Shown here one piece after another: positions 38,842 through 48,714 of a stretch of DNA of 64,000 bases. Under the pieces are notes generated by a model, which saw nothing but the letters and a program-made list of their open reading frames with translations, was not told the origin of the DNA and did not search any database. The number at the start of each line of letters is the position of its first letter. Position 1 is the stretch's first letter. The stretch is from NCBI RefSeq assembly GCF_947492535.1, contig NZ_CANLNH010000012.1:1-64000 (forward strand), written 5' to 3'. The DNA is from an uncultured Dokdonia sp. Its GTDB lineage: Bacteria; Bacteroidota; Bacteroidia; Flavobacteriales; Flavobacteriaceae. The position numbers and the translations under genes were made by a program.

Positions 38842-40944
38842 TTGACTATGACTACAGAAAAAGACAAACTACATACGCTTCTTAAAACCCATTTTGGGTA
38901 TGATCACTTTCGTGAAAACCAACTCGACATCATTCAAGATATCATTGCAGGAAAAGACACACTAGTCATCATGCCAACGGGTGGAGGAAAATCCATGTGT
39001 TTTCAACTTCCTGCGCTTGCATTATCTGGAACAGCTCTTGTCATTTCACCACTTATCGCCCTTATGAAAGATCAGGTGGATGCCTTGAGAGCAAATGGCA
39101 TCAAAGCCGCATACTATAACAGCACACAAGCACCAGAAGAAATTGAAAAAGTAACGCAAGACTTAAAACAAGATCAACTCGATCTTATTTATGTAGCTCC
39201 AGAAAGTTTATCATTACTAGATGCATTATTACAAGAAGTTCAGATCAGTTTAATTGCCATAGATGAAGCCCATTGTATTTCATCTTGGGGACATGATTTT
39301 AGACCCGCCTACACACAATTAGGGTATCTTAAAAATAGATTTCCAAAAACCCCTTTAGTAGCACTTACAGCTACCGCAGATGTTTCAACACAAGACGATA
39401 TTGCAGAACAACTCTCAATACCACAAGCAAAGCGTTATGTAGCCTCTTTTGATAGACCCAATCTATTTTTGGATGTAAGACCTGGGCAAAAAAGAATACA
39501 ACAAATCCTTACTTTTTTAGATAGTCATCCTTTTGAAAGTGGTATCATTTATTGCTTGAGCAGAAAAAGTACAGAGCAGCTTGCACAAAAACTACAAGAT
39601 GCAAATCATACTGCAAAAGCATACCATGCTGGACTTGACGCACAAGAACGTGCAAAAATCCAAGAAGATTTCATCAATGACAAAACTCCAATTATTGTTG
39701 CAACTATTGCTTTTGGAATGGGTATTGACAAAAGTAATGTTCGCTGGGTGATTCATTATAATATGCCTAAAAACATCGAAGGCTATTATCAAGAAATAGG
39801 CCGTGCAGGTAGAGATAGCCTTCCATCGCACACCTTGCTTTTTTACAGTTATGCAGACACGATACAACTACGTAAGTTTATAGAAAACAGTGCCAATATT
39901 GAATACCAAACCGCAAAACTAGATCGCATGCAACAGTATGCAGAAGCCTTGAGCTGTCGTCGTAAAGTGCTGCTAAATTACTTTGGTGAATTTCTAGCAG
40001 AAGACTGTGGCAATTGTGATATCTGCAAAAACAACCCTGAATACTTTGACGGCACTATCATTGCGCAAAAAGTACTTTCTGGCGTCGTTCGATTAAAAGA
40101 ACAAGAAGCTTTAGGAATGGTGATAGATGTGCTTAGAGGTGCTCAAAATGCTTCCGTCTACGACAAAGGATATCAACATATCAAAACATTTGGTGCTGCT
40201 AAAAATATCGCTTGGAAAGATTTACAACAATACATTATTCAAATCATCAATCAGGGGTTATTAGAAATACGCTTTCGCGAAAGCGGACGACTCCTTCTCA
40301 CACCATTAGCTAAAAAGGTATTATTTGAAGGAGAGAAGGTACAACTAGCAAACCTCATCCAACCCATTGTTGAAATTGTTAAAGAACGAAAACCGAAAAA
40401 ACCAAAAGGCACTTTATTTGAAAAACTTCGTGAATTACGCAATGAGTTAGCACGTGACGAGAATGTACCTGCGTATATCATTTTTAGTGATGCCAGTCTT
40501 AAAGATATGGAAGATCAAGAGCCAACAACGGAGGCTGAATTCCTTCAAATAAGTGGTGTTGGACAAGCAAAATTAGAACGATATGCCGCCGATTTCCTCC
40601 ATGTAATTAAATCACATATTAAAAAACCAAAAAAAACCAAAGTTGGCAAAACACATGAGGAAACTCGCTCCTATATTGAAGAAGGACTCTCTATAGAAGA
40701 AATCGCAGAAGCCAGAAATCTTACCCTAGGGTCTATATTTAATCATGTTCTCAAATTACATGAAGGTGGTATGCATATCGATTTTGATCAGTTTATAACG
40801 ACACAAGAAATAGCACAAATCAAGAAAGCACAACATGAGGTTGAAGATGCTTCTAGTTTAAAATCGTACTTTACCTACTTTGAAGAGCAAGTGCCATATT
40901 GGAAAATAAAAATGGGATTGTATCTTATAGAAAAAGAGCAATAA
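38842..40944 (+). CDS. recQ: ATP-dependent DNA helicase RecQ
   Basis: 'VIMPTGGGKSMCFQLPAL', 'DEAHCISSWGHDFRP', 'GRAGRDSLPS', zinc Cys cluster, HRDC. Confidence 0.96.
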   Translation: MTMTTEKDKLHTLLKTHFGYDHFRENQLDIIQDIIAGKDTLVIMPTGGGKSMCFQLPALALSGTALVISPLIALMKDQVDALRANGIKAAYYNSTQAPEEIEKVTQDLKQDQLDLIYVAPESLSLLDALLQEVQISLIAIDEAHCISSWGHDFRPAYTQLGYLKNRFPKTPLVALTATADVSTQDDIAEQLSIPQAKRYVASFDRPNLFLDVRPGQKRIQQILTFLDSHPFESGIIYCLSRKSTEQLAQKLQDANHTAKAYHAGLDAQERAKIQEDFINDKTPIIVATIAFGMGIDKSNVRWVIHYNMPKNIEGYYQEIGRAGRDSLPSHTLLFYSYADTIQLRKFIENSANIEYQTAKLDRMQQYAEALSCRRKVLLNYFGEFLAEDCGNCDICKNNPEYFDGTIIAQKVLSGVVRLKEQEALGMVIDVLRGAQNASVYDKGYQHIKTFGAAKNIAWKDLQQYIIQIINQGLLEIRFRESGRLLLTPLAKKVLFEGEKVQLANLIQPIVEIVKERKPKKPKGTLFEKLRELRNELARDENVPAYIIFSDASLKDMEDQEPTTEAEFLQISGVGQAKLERYAADFLHVIKSHIKKPKKTKVGKTHEETRSYIEEGLSIEEIAEARNLTLGSIFNHVLKLHEGGMHIDFDQFITTQEIAQIKKAQHEVEDASSLKSYFTYFEEQVPYWKIKMGLYLIEKEQ
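40270..40285. repeat. Iterated palindrome in recQ
   Basis: CGCTTTCGCGAAAGCG, encodes RFRES. Confidence 0.95.
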
Positions 40945-41081
40945 CTATATTAAAATCAATTATCTCAAAAAAATAAATAAAAAATATATCATAATTGTCG
41001 TCTGTAGTAACTTCTATTTTTTTAAAACTATATCCTAAAGACACATTTATTTATTTTTGAGTAATCATAATTTTTTAATTA

Positions 41082-41744
41082 TTGAAAACGCTAACTAAGT
41101 ATTGGTTTTTAGAAGAATTTAATCTCTTCAGAAAATTAGGCATTGTCACGATGATGTCCATTTGTGAAATTCTGGAAATGGATTATATTAATAAAGGTTC
41201 AGTTATTAACCTCCAAAGTGTAGACAAAAAATGTATTTTCTTCCTAAAAAAAGGGGTTGTAAAAATTGTAGACAAGAATACACATACGGTAAAATATGTG
41301 GCAAAACGCGGTAATATATTTGGAGAACTTTCCTTATATGATGAAGAAATGGCGTCTGAAGAAGTTGCATATGCACTTGAAGACTGTGTGATTTGTTATA
41401 TAGAATCAGAACGAATGGAAGCACTAATGCAAAAACACAAATCACTTAAAAATGGTGTTTTGAAGATATATGGCACACGTATAAAACGCTTAGAACGCAA
41501 ATTACACGATCTTTTATATAAGGATAGTCATGTAAGAATTAAAGAGTTTATAGCAGACTATGTAAGTGAGTTCGGGACTCCAAATGAAGAAGGAAATCTA
41601 GTGGCAAAAAACCTACTCACCCATAAAGATATTGCTGGACTTACCAATACATCACGACAAACGGTAAGTAATGTATTGAGTTCAATGCGTAAAGATGGAG
41701 ATATTCAATATGACACAAAATTTATTACTAAACTTGAAAAATAA
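41082..41744 (+). CDS. Crp/Fnr-family transcriptional regulator
   Basis: cNMP-binding-like N-terminus, HTH 'LTHKDIAGLTNTSRQTVSNVLSSMRKDG'. Confidence 0.9.
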   Translation: MKTLTKYWFLEEFNLFRKLGIVTMMSICEILEMDYINKGSVINLQSVDKKCIFFLKKGVVKIVDKNTHTVKYVAKRGNIFGELSLYDEEMASEEVAYALEDCVICYIESERMEALMQKHKSLKNGVLKIYGTRIKRLERKLHDLLYKDSHVRIKEFIADYVSEFGTPNEEGNLVAKNLLTHKDIAGLTNTSRQTVSNVLSSMRKDGDIQYDTKFITKLEK

Positions 41745-41860
41745 ATCATTCAGAAACACATAAGTAACACAGTACCTTATGATGATTTTGGGATATTTTT
41801 AAATTTTCATGAAAGGAATTTTAGAACACTTCGACAGATGCAACAACAACCGATCACATC

Positions 41861-42112
41861 ATGAAATCACTAAAAACACTAGCACATATGTGCTTTTTTG
41901 GATATATTCTCGTACTCTTAAGTGAATATATAACACAGCATTTATTATATACTTTAGGAAGTACTGACAATTATGAATTCTTTAGACTTGCATCTTTAGA
42001 TCACTTACAAAGTGTCATTTTATTTACTATCAGTAGTTTTTTATTTTATTTTATTAGACACAATCTCCTCTATAAAGCACATACACCAAATAAGCTATTA
42101 GTTAGTATATAA
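41861..42112 (+). CDS. Hypothetical membrane protein
   Basis: 83 aa, two hydrophobic stretches; no recognised family. Confidence 0.4.
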   Translation: MKSLKTLAHMCFFGYILVLLSEYITQHLLYTLGSTDNYEFFRLASLDHLQSVILFTISSFLFYFIRHNLLYKAHTPNKLLVSI

Positions 42113-42367
42113 CACCTTAAAAAGAAGCATCAAAACAAATTATAGTATCTTAATAGAATAAAATATAAAGTACCATTATTGGCCGAAAAGGCCCTAGATG
42201 TAAAACTATATATAAAAAATACATTTTGTTGATGATATTTTACCCCTAGCATCATCAATAATTAATATAACATTATTACAAATTCCGTATCGAAAGTAGT
42301 CCTATTATACTTTCGAAGGAAAGCTAGTTTTTAAAATCAACCAACATCAAACATAAACTCACTACTA

Positions 42368-45300
42368 ATGAACTCTAAAAACCATATTTACAAAGTATTC
42401 TTTGTTCTTATACTTTGTATAACATCGTATTCGTATGGACAAGAAAAAGAAGTCTCTATATACATTACCGGAAACACAAATACAACAGAAGGAATAAATA
42501 CGTTACGCACTATTATTGAAGATGCACCTGAAGATTCTAAACTACTTTTATTAGGAAATGCAACTCCCGAAACTGGATTTAATGACAATGCAACTTCTAT
42601 AGTAGATGATCAACTTAATATTGTTTCTTCTTTAAAAAAGAATGTCATCTTTACATCTGGACATAATGAATGGGAATATAATGGTTACAAAGGAGTAAAG
42701 GCTTTTGAAAAGTACATCCAAAAAAACAGCGATGCTAAATTTTATCCAGACAAAGGATGCCCTATCAAAAAAACAAACCTTACTGATAATGCAATCCTTA
42801 TCACTATAGACTCTCAATGGTATCTTGAAGATTGGGACAAACAGACCTATCTCAATGAAGATTGCGATATCAAAAATAGAAATGATTTCTTTTTAGAGTT
42901 TGAAAGCATCTTAAAAAAAGCGCAAACTAAGACAAAAATCATTGCCATTCATCACCCTATGTTATCCTTATCTAAAACGAGTTTTTTTGCAAGAACGGGA
43001 GGGTTTTCTCAGGAAGATTTTCAACATACACAATATAGAAGCTTACGTAATAGACTTCTCACCATAGCACAAGAAAACGAAAAAATAGTATTTGTATCAG
43101 GTAGTGACAAGAATCTACAATACATAAATGATTTTGGAGTTCCACAAATTATAAGTGGAGCAGCTGGTGATACGAAAGGAGTACAAAAAGCAGCTAAAGG
43201 AAGTAATGATTTCACTTCAAGTGAAAAAGGATACGCACGTCTTGATATACATTCGGATGGTAGCTTATCTGTACATTTCAAAAATAAAAATAGCGTACTA
43301 TTTACGACAACACTTTTTGAAGATACAAAACAGACAAACACTATCTCTTTCGAACCTAAAGACTCCTACCCAGAAACCAAAAAATCTGCTGTGTATGCTA
43401 GTGAAGAAACTGAGAAAAGCAAACTCTACAAAGGGCTTTGGGGAAAACGCTATCGCGAATTTTATAGTAAAGAAGTTGAAGCTCCCGTTGCATTTATAGA
43501 CACCCTACTAGGAGGACTTACTCCTGTAAGACGCGGTGGTGGACACCAATCTAAATCACTACGACTAGAAGACAAGGATGGTAAGCAATATGTGATGCGT
43601 GCCTTACGTAAAAGTGCCACCAAGTTCTTACAAGCAACTGCTTTTAAAGAAACCTATGTAGAAGAAGAGCTTGAAGGCAGTTTTGCAGATCGTTTTGTGT
43701 TAGATTTTTATACCGCAGCACACCCGTACACTGCTACAACAATAGGAGATTTGGCAGATGCTGCAAAGGTATATCATACCAATCCTAATTTATATTACAT
43801 TCCTAAACAAGAAGCTTTAGGAGAATACAATGATGAATATGGTGACGAATTATATTTACTAGAAGAACGTGTAGAATCTGGACATAAAGATGCCAAAAGC
43901 TTTGGATATCCTGAAGATATTGTAAGTACGGCAGACGTACTTCAAGAAATTCATAAAAATGGCAAATCTGCTGTAGATGAGCCTTCTTATATCAGAGCCC
44001 GTTTATTTGATATGCTTATTGGAGATTGGGATCGACATGAAGATCAATGGAGATGGGCCGTATATAAAGAAAATGGCAAAAAAATATACAAACCTATTCC
44101 TAGAGATAGAGATCAAGCCTTCTCTGTATTTGATGGAAGTATTTTTGGATTTTTACGTGTAGCAGTACCTGCTTTACGAATGATGCAATCTTTTGACGAC
44201 GAACTCAAAAGTCCAAGATGGTTTAGCTTTGAACCCTACCCTTTAGACGAATCATTTATTAATACATCAGATTGGGCAGCTTGGGAAAAAGAAGCTAAAT
44301 ATATTCAAGATAACGTTACAGACGATGTCATTGCAAAAGCCTTTGAAAATCTACCTGAAGAAATGAAGGGAGAAACTATAGAAGAAATCAAATCAAAATT
44401 AAAAGGAAGACGTGGCAATATCTTAACTATTGCAAAATCATATTTTGACTATGTAAATAAGCATGCTGTATTAATTGGAACTCAAAAAAGTGATGTTTTT
44501 AATATAGAAAGACTTCCTAATGGGCAAACACGCGTGGAGATTATGCGTAAAGACAACGGTCTTTTTGAACGAACCTATAATGCATCAGAAACAAAAGAAA
44601 TTTGGATATACGGTCTCGAAGGGAAAGACACATTTAATGTTACAGGAGAAGGAAATGATCTTATTAAGATTAAAGTAATCGGTGGTAAGAAAAATGACAC
44701 CTATGATTTTAAAAACACTAAAAAGGTTAAGATATACGATTATAAAAATAAAGAGAATACTATCGTTAATAAACGATCAAAAAAATGGCTAGTAGATGAT
44801 TATGAAATCAATAATTATGATTACAAAAAAAGAAAAGAAAACGTAAATCAATTCCTGCCTATTATTGGAGCTAATCCTGATGACGGTCTTAGAATAGGGT
44901 TTACAAATACATTTACCACGCATGGTTTACAAAGCAATCCGTTTACAACAAAACACATTATAGCTGCTTCTTTTTATTCAGGAAACTCAGGGTATGACGT
45001 GAGTTATCAAGGAGAATTTGCAAACATATTTCACAATTGGAACTTTGGTATCCAATTTAAATACAACAGTCCTAATTTTGCTCAAAATTTCTTTGGATTT
45101 GGTAATGACACAACATATGATAGAGACGAAGTAGAGTTAGATTTTAACCGGGTACGTATACGTCAATTACGAGGTGCTGTATCTTTAATAAGAAGAGGAA
45201 ACAATGGAGGATACTTCGAAATCAAACCCCTCATAGAATCTTTTGAAGTAGAAAACACCGCAGAGCGTTTTATTGTTACAGAAAATATAGGAGGTGTAAA

Positions 45301-45913
45301 CGCTCTTACTTTTGAAAATCAAACCTATGCAGGAGGTGAAGTCTCTTATGGTTTTAAAAATAAAGACAATGTTGCTTTCCCTACCTATGGTCTAGACACA
45401 GAAATCACTGCTGGGTATAAAGCAAATATTGACGGAGGAAATAGTGACAATAAATTTGGGTATGTAGAATCTCATTTTGCGTTTGATTATAAGATTTCTA
45501 AAAGTGGCAACTTAGTCTTTGCTACAAAAATAGGAGGCGAAGCCATTCTTGGTGATAATTTTGAATTCTTCCACGGAGCTACTTTAGGAGGTAATCATAG
45601 TTTACGAGGATTTAGAAATGAGCGCTTTATTGGAAAGTATGCTTTTTATCAAAACACAGATCTACGATTAAAACTAGGAAAATTCAAAAGCAGCTTCATT
45701 CCTTTAAACTACGGTATTACAGGTGGATTTGATTACGGAAGAGTATGGGAAGGTAACGAAGCCTCTGCTATCATTAATGAATCTAACACCCTAAATACAA
45801 GTGTTGGAGGATCTTTCTGGATCAGTGGACTTGACGCATTTACAGCAAATGTAGGCTATTATGGAAGTAATGATGGCGGACGTGCGGTATTCGTACTCGG
45901 ATTTGCATTTTAA
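42368..45913 (+). CDS. Calcineurin-like phosphoesterase + CotH/HipA-like kinase-like middle + Omp85/BamA-type barrel fusion
   Basis: N-term 'FTSGHNEWEYNG...IIAIHHPM'; middle 'DMLIGDWDRHEDQWRWAVYKENGKKIYKPIPRDRDQAF'; C-term 'GATLGGNHSLRGFRNERFIG...GGFDYGRVWEG' surface-antigen barrel. Confidence 0.8.
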   Translation: MNSKNHIYKVFFVLILCITSYSYGQEKEVSIYITGNTNTTEGINTLRTIIEDAPEDSKLLLLGNATPETGFNDNATSIVDDQLNIVSSLKKNVIFTSGHNEWEYNGYKGVKAFEKYIQKNSDAKFYPDKGCPIKKTNLTDNAILITIDSQWYLEDWDKQTYLNEDCDIKNRNDFFLEFESILKKAQTKTKIIAIHHPMLSLSKTSFFARTGGFSQEDFQHTQYRSLRNRLLTIAQENEKIVFVSGSDKNLQYINDFGVPQIISGAAGDTKGVQKAAKGSNDFTSSEKGYARLDIHSDGSLSVHFKNKNSVLFTTTLFEDTKQTNTISFEPKDSYPETKKSAVYASEETEKSKLYKGLWGKRYREFYSKEVEAPVAFIDTLLGGLTPVRRGGGHQSKSLRLEDKDGKQYVMRALRKSATKFLQATAFKETYVEEELEGSFADRFVLDFYTAAHPYTATTIGDLADAAKVYHTNPNLYYIPKQEALGEYNDEYGDELYLLEERVESGHKDAKSFGYPEDIVSTADVLQEIHKNGKSAVDEPSYIRARLFDMLIGDWDRHEDQWRWAVYKENGKKIYKPIPRDRDQAFSVFDGSIFGFLRVAVPALRMMQSFDDELKSPRWFSFEPYPLDESFINTSDWAAWEKEAKYIQDNVTDDVIAKAFENLPEEMKGETIEEIKSKLKGRRGNILTIAKSYFDYVNKHAVLIGTQKSDVFNIERLPNGQTRVEIMRKDNGLFERTYNASETKEIWIYGLEGKDTFNVTGEGNDLIKIKVIGGKKNDTYDFKNTKKVKIYDYKNKENTIVNKRSKKWLVDDYEINNYDYKKRKENVNQFLPIIGANPDDGLRIGFTNTFTTHGLQSNPFTTKHIIAASFYSGNSGYDVSYQGEFANIFHNWNFGIQFKYNSPNFAQNFFGFGNDTTYDRDEVELDFNRVRIRQLRGAVSLIRRGNNGGYFEIKPLIESFEVENTAERFIVTENIGGVNALTFENQTYAGGEVSYGFKNKDNVAFPTYGLDTEITAGYKANIDGGNSDNKFGYVESHFAFDYKISKSGNLVFATKIGGEAILGDNFEFFHGATLGGNHSLRGFRNERFIGKYAFYQNTDLRLKLGKFKSSFIPLNYGITGGFDYGRVWEGNEASAIINESNTLNTSVGGSFWISGLDAFTANVGYYGSNDGGRAVFVLGFAF

Positions 45914-45949
45914 AAACATATTTAACGAATAACAATAGTAGTAAGACCT

Positions 45950-47557
45950 ATGAAAAAACCAATTTCAATTGCAAAAGTATCCCAATTAAAAAATAAAGAG
46001 CCTGAGCATGCGCTCGTAAACGGACTCGATTTAGTGATTGTAAAATTTGATGATGATATTTCAGTACTATACGGTCGTTGTCTACACAGAGGCGCCTTAA
46101 TGTCTGATGGATATGTAGATGGACATAACCTCATCTGCGGTGTTCATGGCTGGGATTATCGTGTAGATTCGGGAGTGTCAGAATATAATAACAAAGAGGT
46201 TTTACATAAATTCTCCACAAAAATTGAAGGAGATGATTTACTTGTAGATGAATTTGAAATAGATACCTACCTAGTAAATCATCCGCAACCTTTTAACCGT
46301 GATCAATACTTAGGCGCTTATGCAGACACGCATCCTGAAGAAACCGAACCGTATACCAACTATATAAAAGAACTGGCTCAAAATGGATTGAAAAATATTG
46401 GGCATCACGGGTTTTCTGCATCCATGGGTGTCGATAGAAATACCCTTCCAAAATGGAATGACATTCAGTTTTTACCAGCGCAATTGGCATCACGTCCTTT
46501 GCTGGATGAAGATGCGGTTGCGACCAAAGTCGTGATTGGTAAAAAAGCAAAAAAACCACTGCATTTAGACATCCCATTGTTTGTAAGTGATATGAGTTTT
46601 GGCGCTTTATCACGTGAAGCAAAAATTGCGTTATCCAAAGGGGCTGAACTTGCAGGCACAGGAATTTGTTCTGGAGAAGGAGGTATGCTTCCTGAAGAGC
46701 AAGCCAATAATTCTAAATATTTTTATGAACTCGCTTCCGCGAAATTTGGATTTACCTGGGACAAGCTAGATAACGTCCAGGCATTTCACTTTAAAGGTGG
46801 TCAAGGAGCAAAAACAGGAACAGGAGGTCATCTTCCAGGCGCCAAAGTAAGTAAAGAAATTGCAGAAGTACGTGGTCTTAATGAAGGCGAAACAGCTATT
46901 TCTCCAGCAACTTTTCCAGATTTTCATGGCGTAGAAGATTTTAAAGCCTTTGCTGCCGAAGTAAGAGAACGTACAGGGGGAATTCCTATTGGTTTTAAAC
47001 TCGCTGCCAGTCATATAGAAAAAGACATTCAGTTTGCACTTGATGTAGGGGTAGATTATATCATACTTGATGGTCGCGGTGGCGGGACAGGATCTGCACC
47101 AACTATCTTAAGAGATCATATCAATGTCCCTACGATACCTGCTTTGGCTAGAGCCCGAAAATACTTAGATAAAGTAGGTGCTACCGATGTGACATTAATC
47201 ATTACAGGAGGATTGCGCGTTGCCGAAGATTTCGCGAAAGCGTTAATGTTAGGAGCAGATGCAATAGCCGTATCCAACTCGGCATTACAAGCCATAGGAT
47301 GCTTAGGAATGCGTGCCTGTGGGAGTAATAACTGTCCTGTTGGAATTGCCACTCAAAAAGAGTCCTTACGGAGTCGTTTAATTATTGATAGTTCTGCCAA
47401 ACAACTACATAATTACTTTGATGCTACAAACAACTTGATCAAAGTAGTCGCAAGAGCATGCGGATATGATGATATCAGCAAATTTAATCACGACGATCTA
47501 TCCACATTTAACAAAGATATGCACAAACTAACAGGAATCAACTATGCCGGAATATAA
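45950..47557 (+). CDS. Rieske [2Fe-2S] domain fused to FMN-binding glutamate synthase-like domain
   Basis: Rieske 'CLHRGALMSDGYVDGHNLICGVHGWDY'; GltB-like 'FHFKGGQGAKTGTGGHLPGAKVS...CGSNNCPVGIATQ'. Confidence 0.92.
   Translation: MKKPISIAKVSQLKNKEPEHALVNGLDLVIVKFDDDISVLYGRCLHRGALMSDGYVDGHNLICGVHGWDYRVDSGVSEYNNKEVLHKFSTKIEGDDLLVDEFEIDTYLVNHPQPFNRDQYLGAYADTHPEETEPYTNYIKELAQNGLKNIGHHGFSASMGVDRNTLPKWNDIQFLPAQLASRPLLDEDAVATKVVIGKKAKKPLHLDIPLFVSDMSFGALSREAKIALSKGAELAGTGICSGEGGMLPEEQANNSKYFYELASAKFGFTWDKLDNVQAFHFKGGQGAKTGTGGHLPGAKVSKEIAEVRGLNEGETAISPATFPDFHGVEDFKAFAAEVRERTGGIPIGFKLAASHIEKDIQFALDVGVDYIILDGRGGGTGSAPTILRDHINVPTIPALARARKYLDKVGATDVTLIITGGLRVAEDFAKALMLGADAIAVSNSALQAIGCLGMRACGSNNCPVGIATQKESLRSRLIIDSSAKQLHNYFDATNNLIKVVARACGYDDISKFNHDDLSTFNKDMHKLTGINYAGI
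47230..47242. repeat. Half palindrome in Rieske/glutamate synthase-like gene
   Basis: TTTCGCGAAAGCG, encodes FAKA. Confidence 0.85.
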
Positions 47558-48302
47558 ATCAATGAAAGATCAATTACATCTTGCGTCGCAGTATTTAGCT
47601 GCCGCAAACATGAGTTTTTTAGAGAAAAAAGCAGATGATAGTCATACCAATGTTGGTTTTGATTTAAAAACCAAGCGCATGGAAACTTATGACTTATCGC
47701 CTTCTGGAGATCGATTATCATTAAATTATAGAACATTTTCTTTAGAATGGGTATCTCAAAATAATATCGATTCGCTTTCGCTTGATGGAAAAACACATGG
47801 AGAAGTGCTTAAATGGTTACAAGAACAATCCCAAACACATCTTGCTAAAAAATATAGTTATGAATTTCATTATGAGTTACCATATACTATAGCTAGCGAC
47901 TATCAATTTAAACGTACAGACATTAGTCAACTAGAGCATTTATGCAACTTAAGAATTCTTGCAGAATACACCTTAGAAAGTATTGTTGAAACAAATCATT
48001 TGGATTCACCTATACGTATATGGCCACATCATTTTGATACAGGAGCCTATGCTCCATTAGGAGATACAGGCATTTCTGTTGGCATAGGAATGGCCATCCC
48101 AGATACACTTTCTGATGTGCATTATTTTTATATCAGCGGGTATAAAGATGGGAAAGCAATTCTTCCTTCTTCTCAAAGTGATTTGCGTCTTGGAAAATGG
48201 ATGCAAGAAGGTTTTACGGGTGCTATACTCCCAGTTACAAATCTAGTAGAATCTGAAGCGATTCAGTTTTTTCAAGAAACTATAGATCAGTATAAGAACT
48301 AA
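47544..48302 (+). CDS. Hypothetical protein (DUF5996-like 'IWPHHFDTG' motif)
   Basis: Overlaps previous stop by 14 nt; in operon. Confidence 0.7.
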   Translation: MPEYKSMKDQLHLASQYLAAANMSFLEKKADDSHTNVGFDLKTKRMETYDLSPSGDRLSLNYRTFSLEWVSQNNIDSLSLDGKTHGEVLKWLQEQSQTHLAKKYSYEFHYELPYTIASDYQFKRTDISQLEHLCNLRILAEYTLESIVETNHLDSPIRIWPHHFDTGAYAPLGDTGISVGIGMAIPDTLSDVHYFYISGYKDGKAILPSSQSDLRLGKWMQEGFTGAILPVTNLVESEAIQFFQETIDQYKN

Positions 48303-48316
48303 AATATACACACATC

Positions 48317-48709
48317 ATGGACAACTGGTATATCCCTATCACAATTATTCCTGGGATAGGATTATTAATCCTATCGACCTCCAATTTAATGGTCACATTA
48401 TCTACAGAGATCAACACCCTTATCCATAACACCGACGAAAATGATGTGATTATTAATAGAAAGCTAATTCAATTAAAACTATTAAATAGAGCGATGGTGC
48501 TCTTTTATATTGCTATTTCTTGCCTCGTAACCGCAGCACTTATTGGAGGGATTAGTTTAAAACTAGCTATAGAAACAACACTCGCATTATATGTTATTAT
48601 TCTAGGTATTATCATGCTACTTTTCGGACTCTTCTGGCTTATTAAATATTCCTATAGAGCAGTAAGCATACGACAAGATCAATTCAAAATAAAATTCAAT
48701 AAAAAATAA
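48317..48709 (+). CDS. DUF2721-family membrane protein
   Basis: 'QLKLLNRAMVLFYIAISCLVTAALIGG', small 3-TM protein. Confidence 0.7.
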   Translation: MDNWYIPITIIPGIGLLILSTSNLMVTLSTEINTLIHNTDENDVIINRKLIQLKLLNRAMVLFYIAISCLVTAALIGGISLKLAIETTLALYVIILGIIMLLFGLFWLIKYSYRAVSIRQDQFKIKFNKK

Positions 48710-48714
48710 CACGC

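Noticed and set aside
46730-46750. CTCGCTTCCGCGAAATTTGG as another palindrome copy
   Set aside because: Mismatch in the core and loss of the right arm; could be a decayed copy but not supportable alone.
46293-47352. Antisense ORFs in the Rieske/glutamate synthase-like gene
   Set aside because: Shadow ORFs; sense-strand protein motifs are complete.
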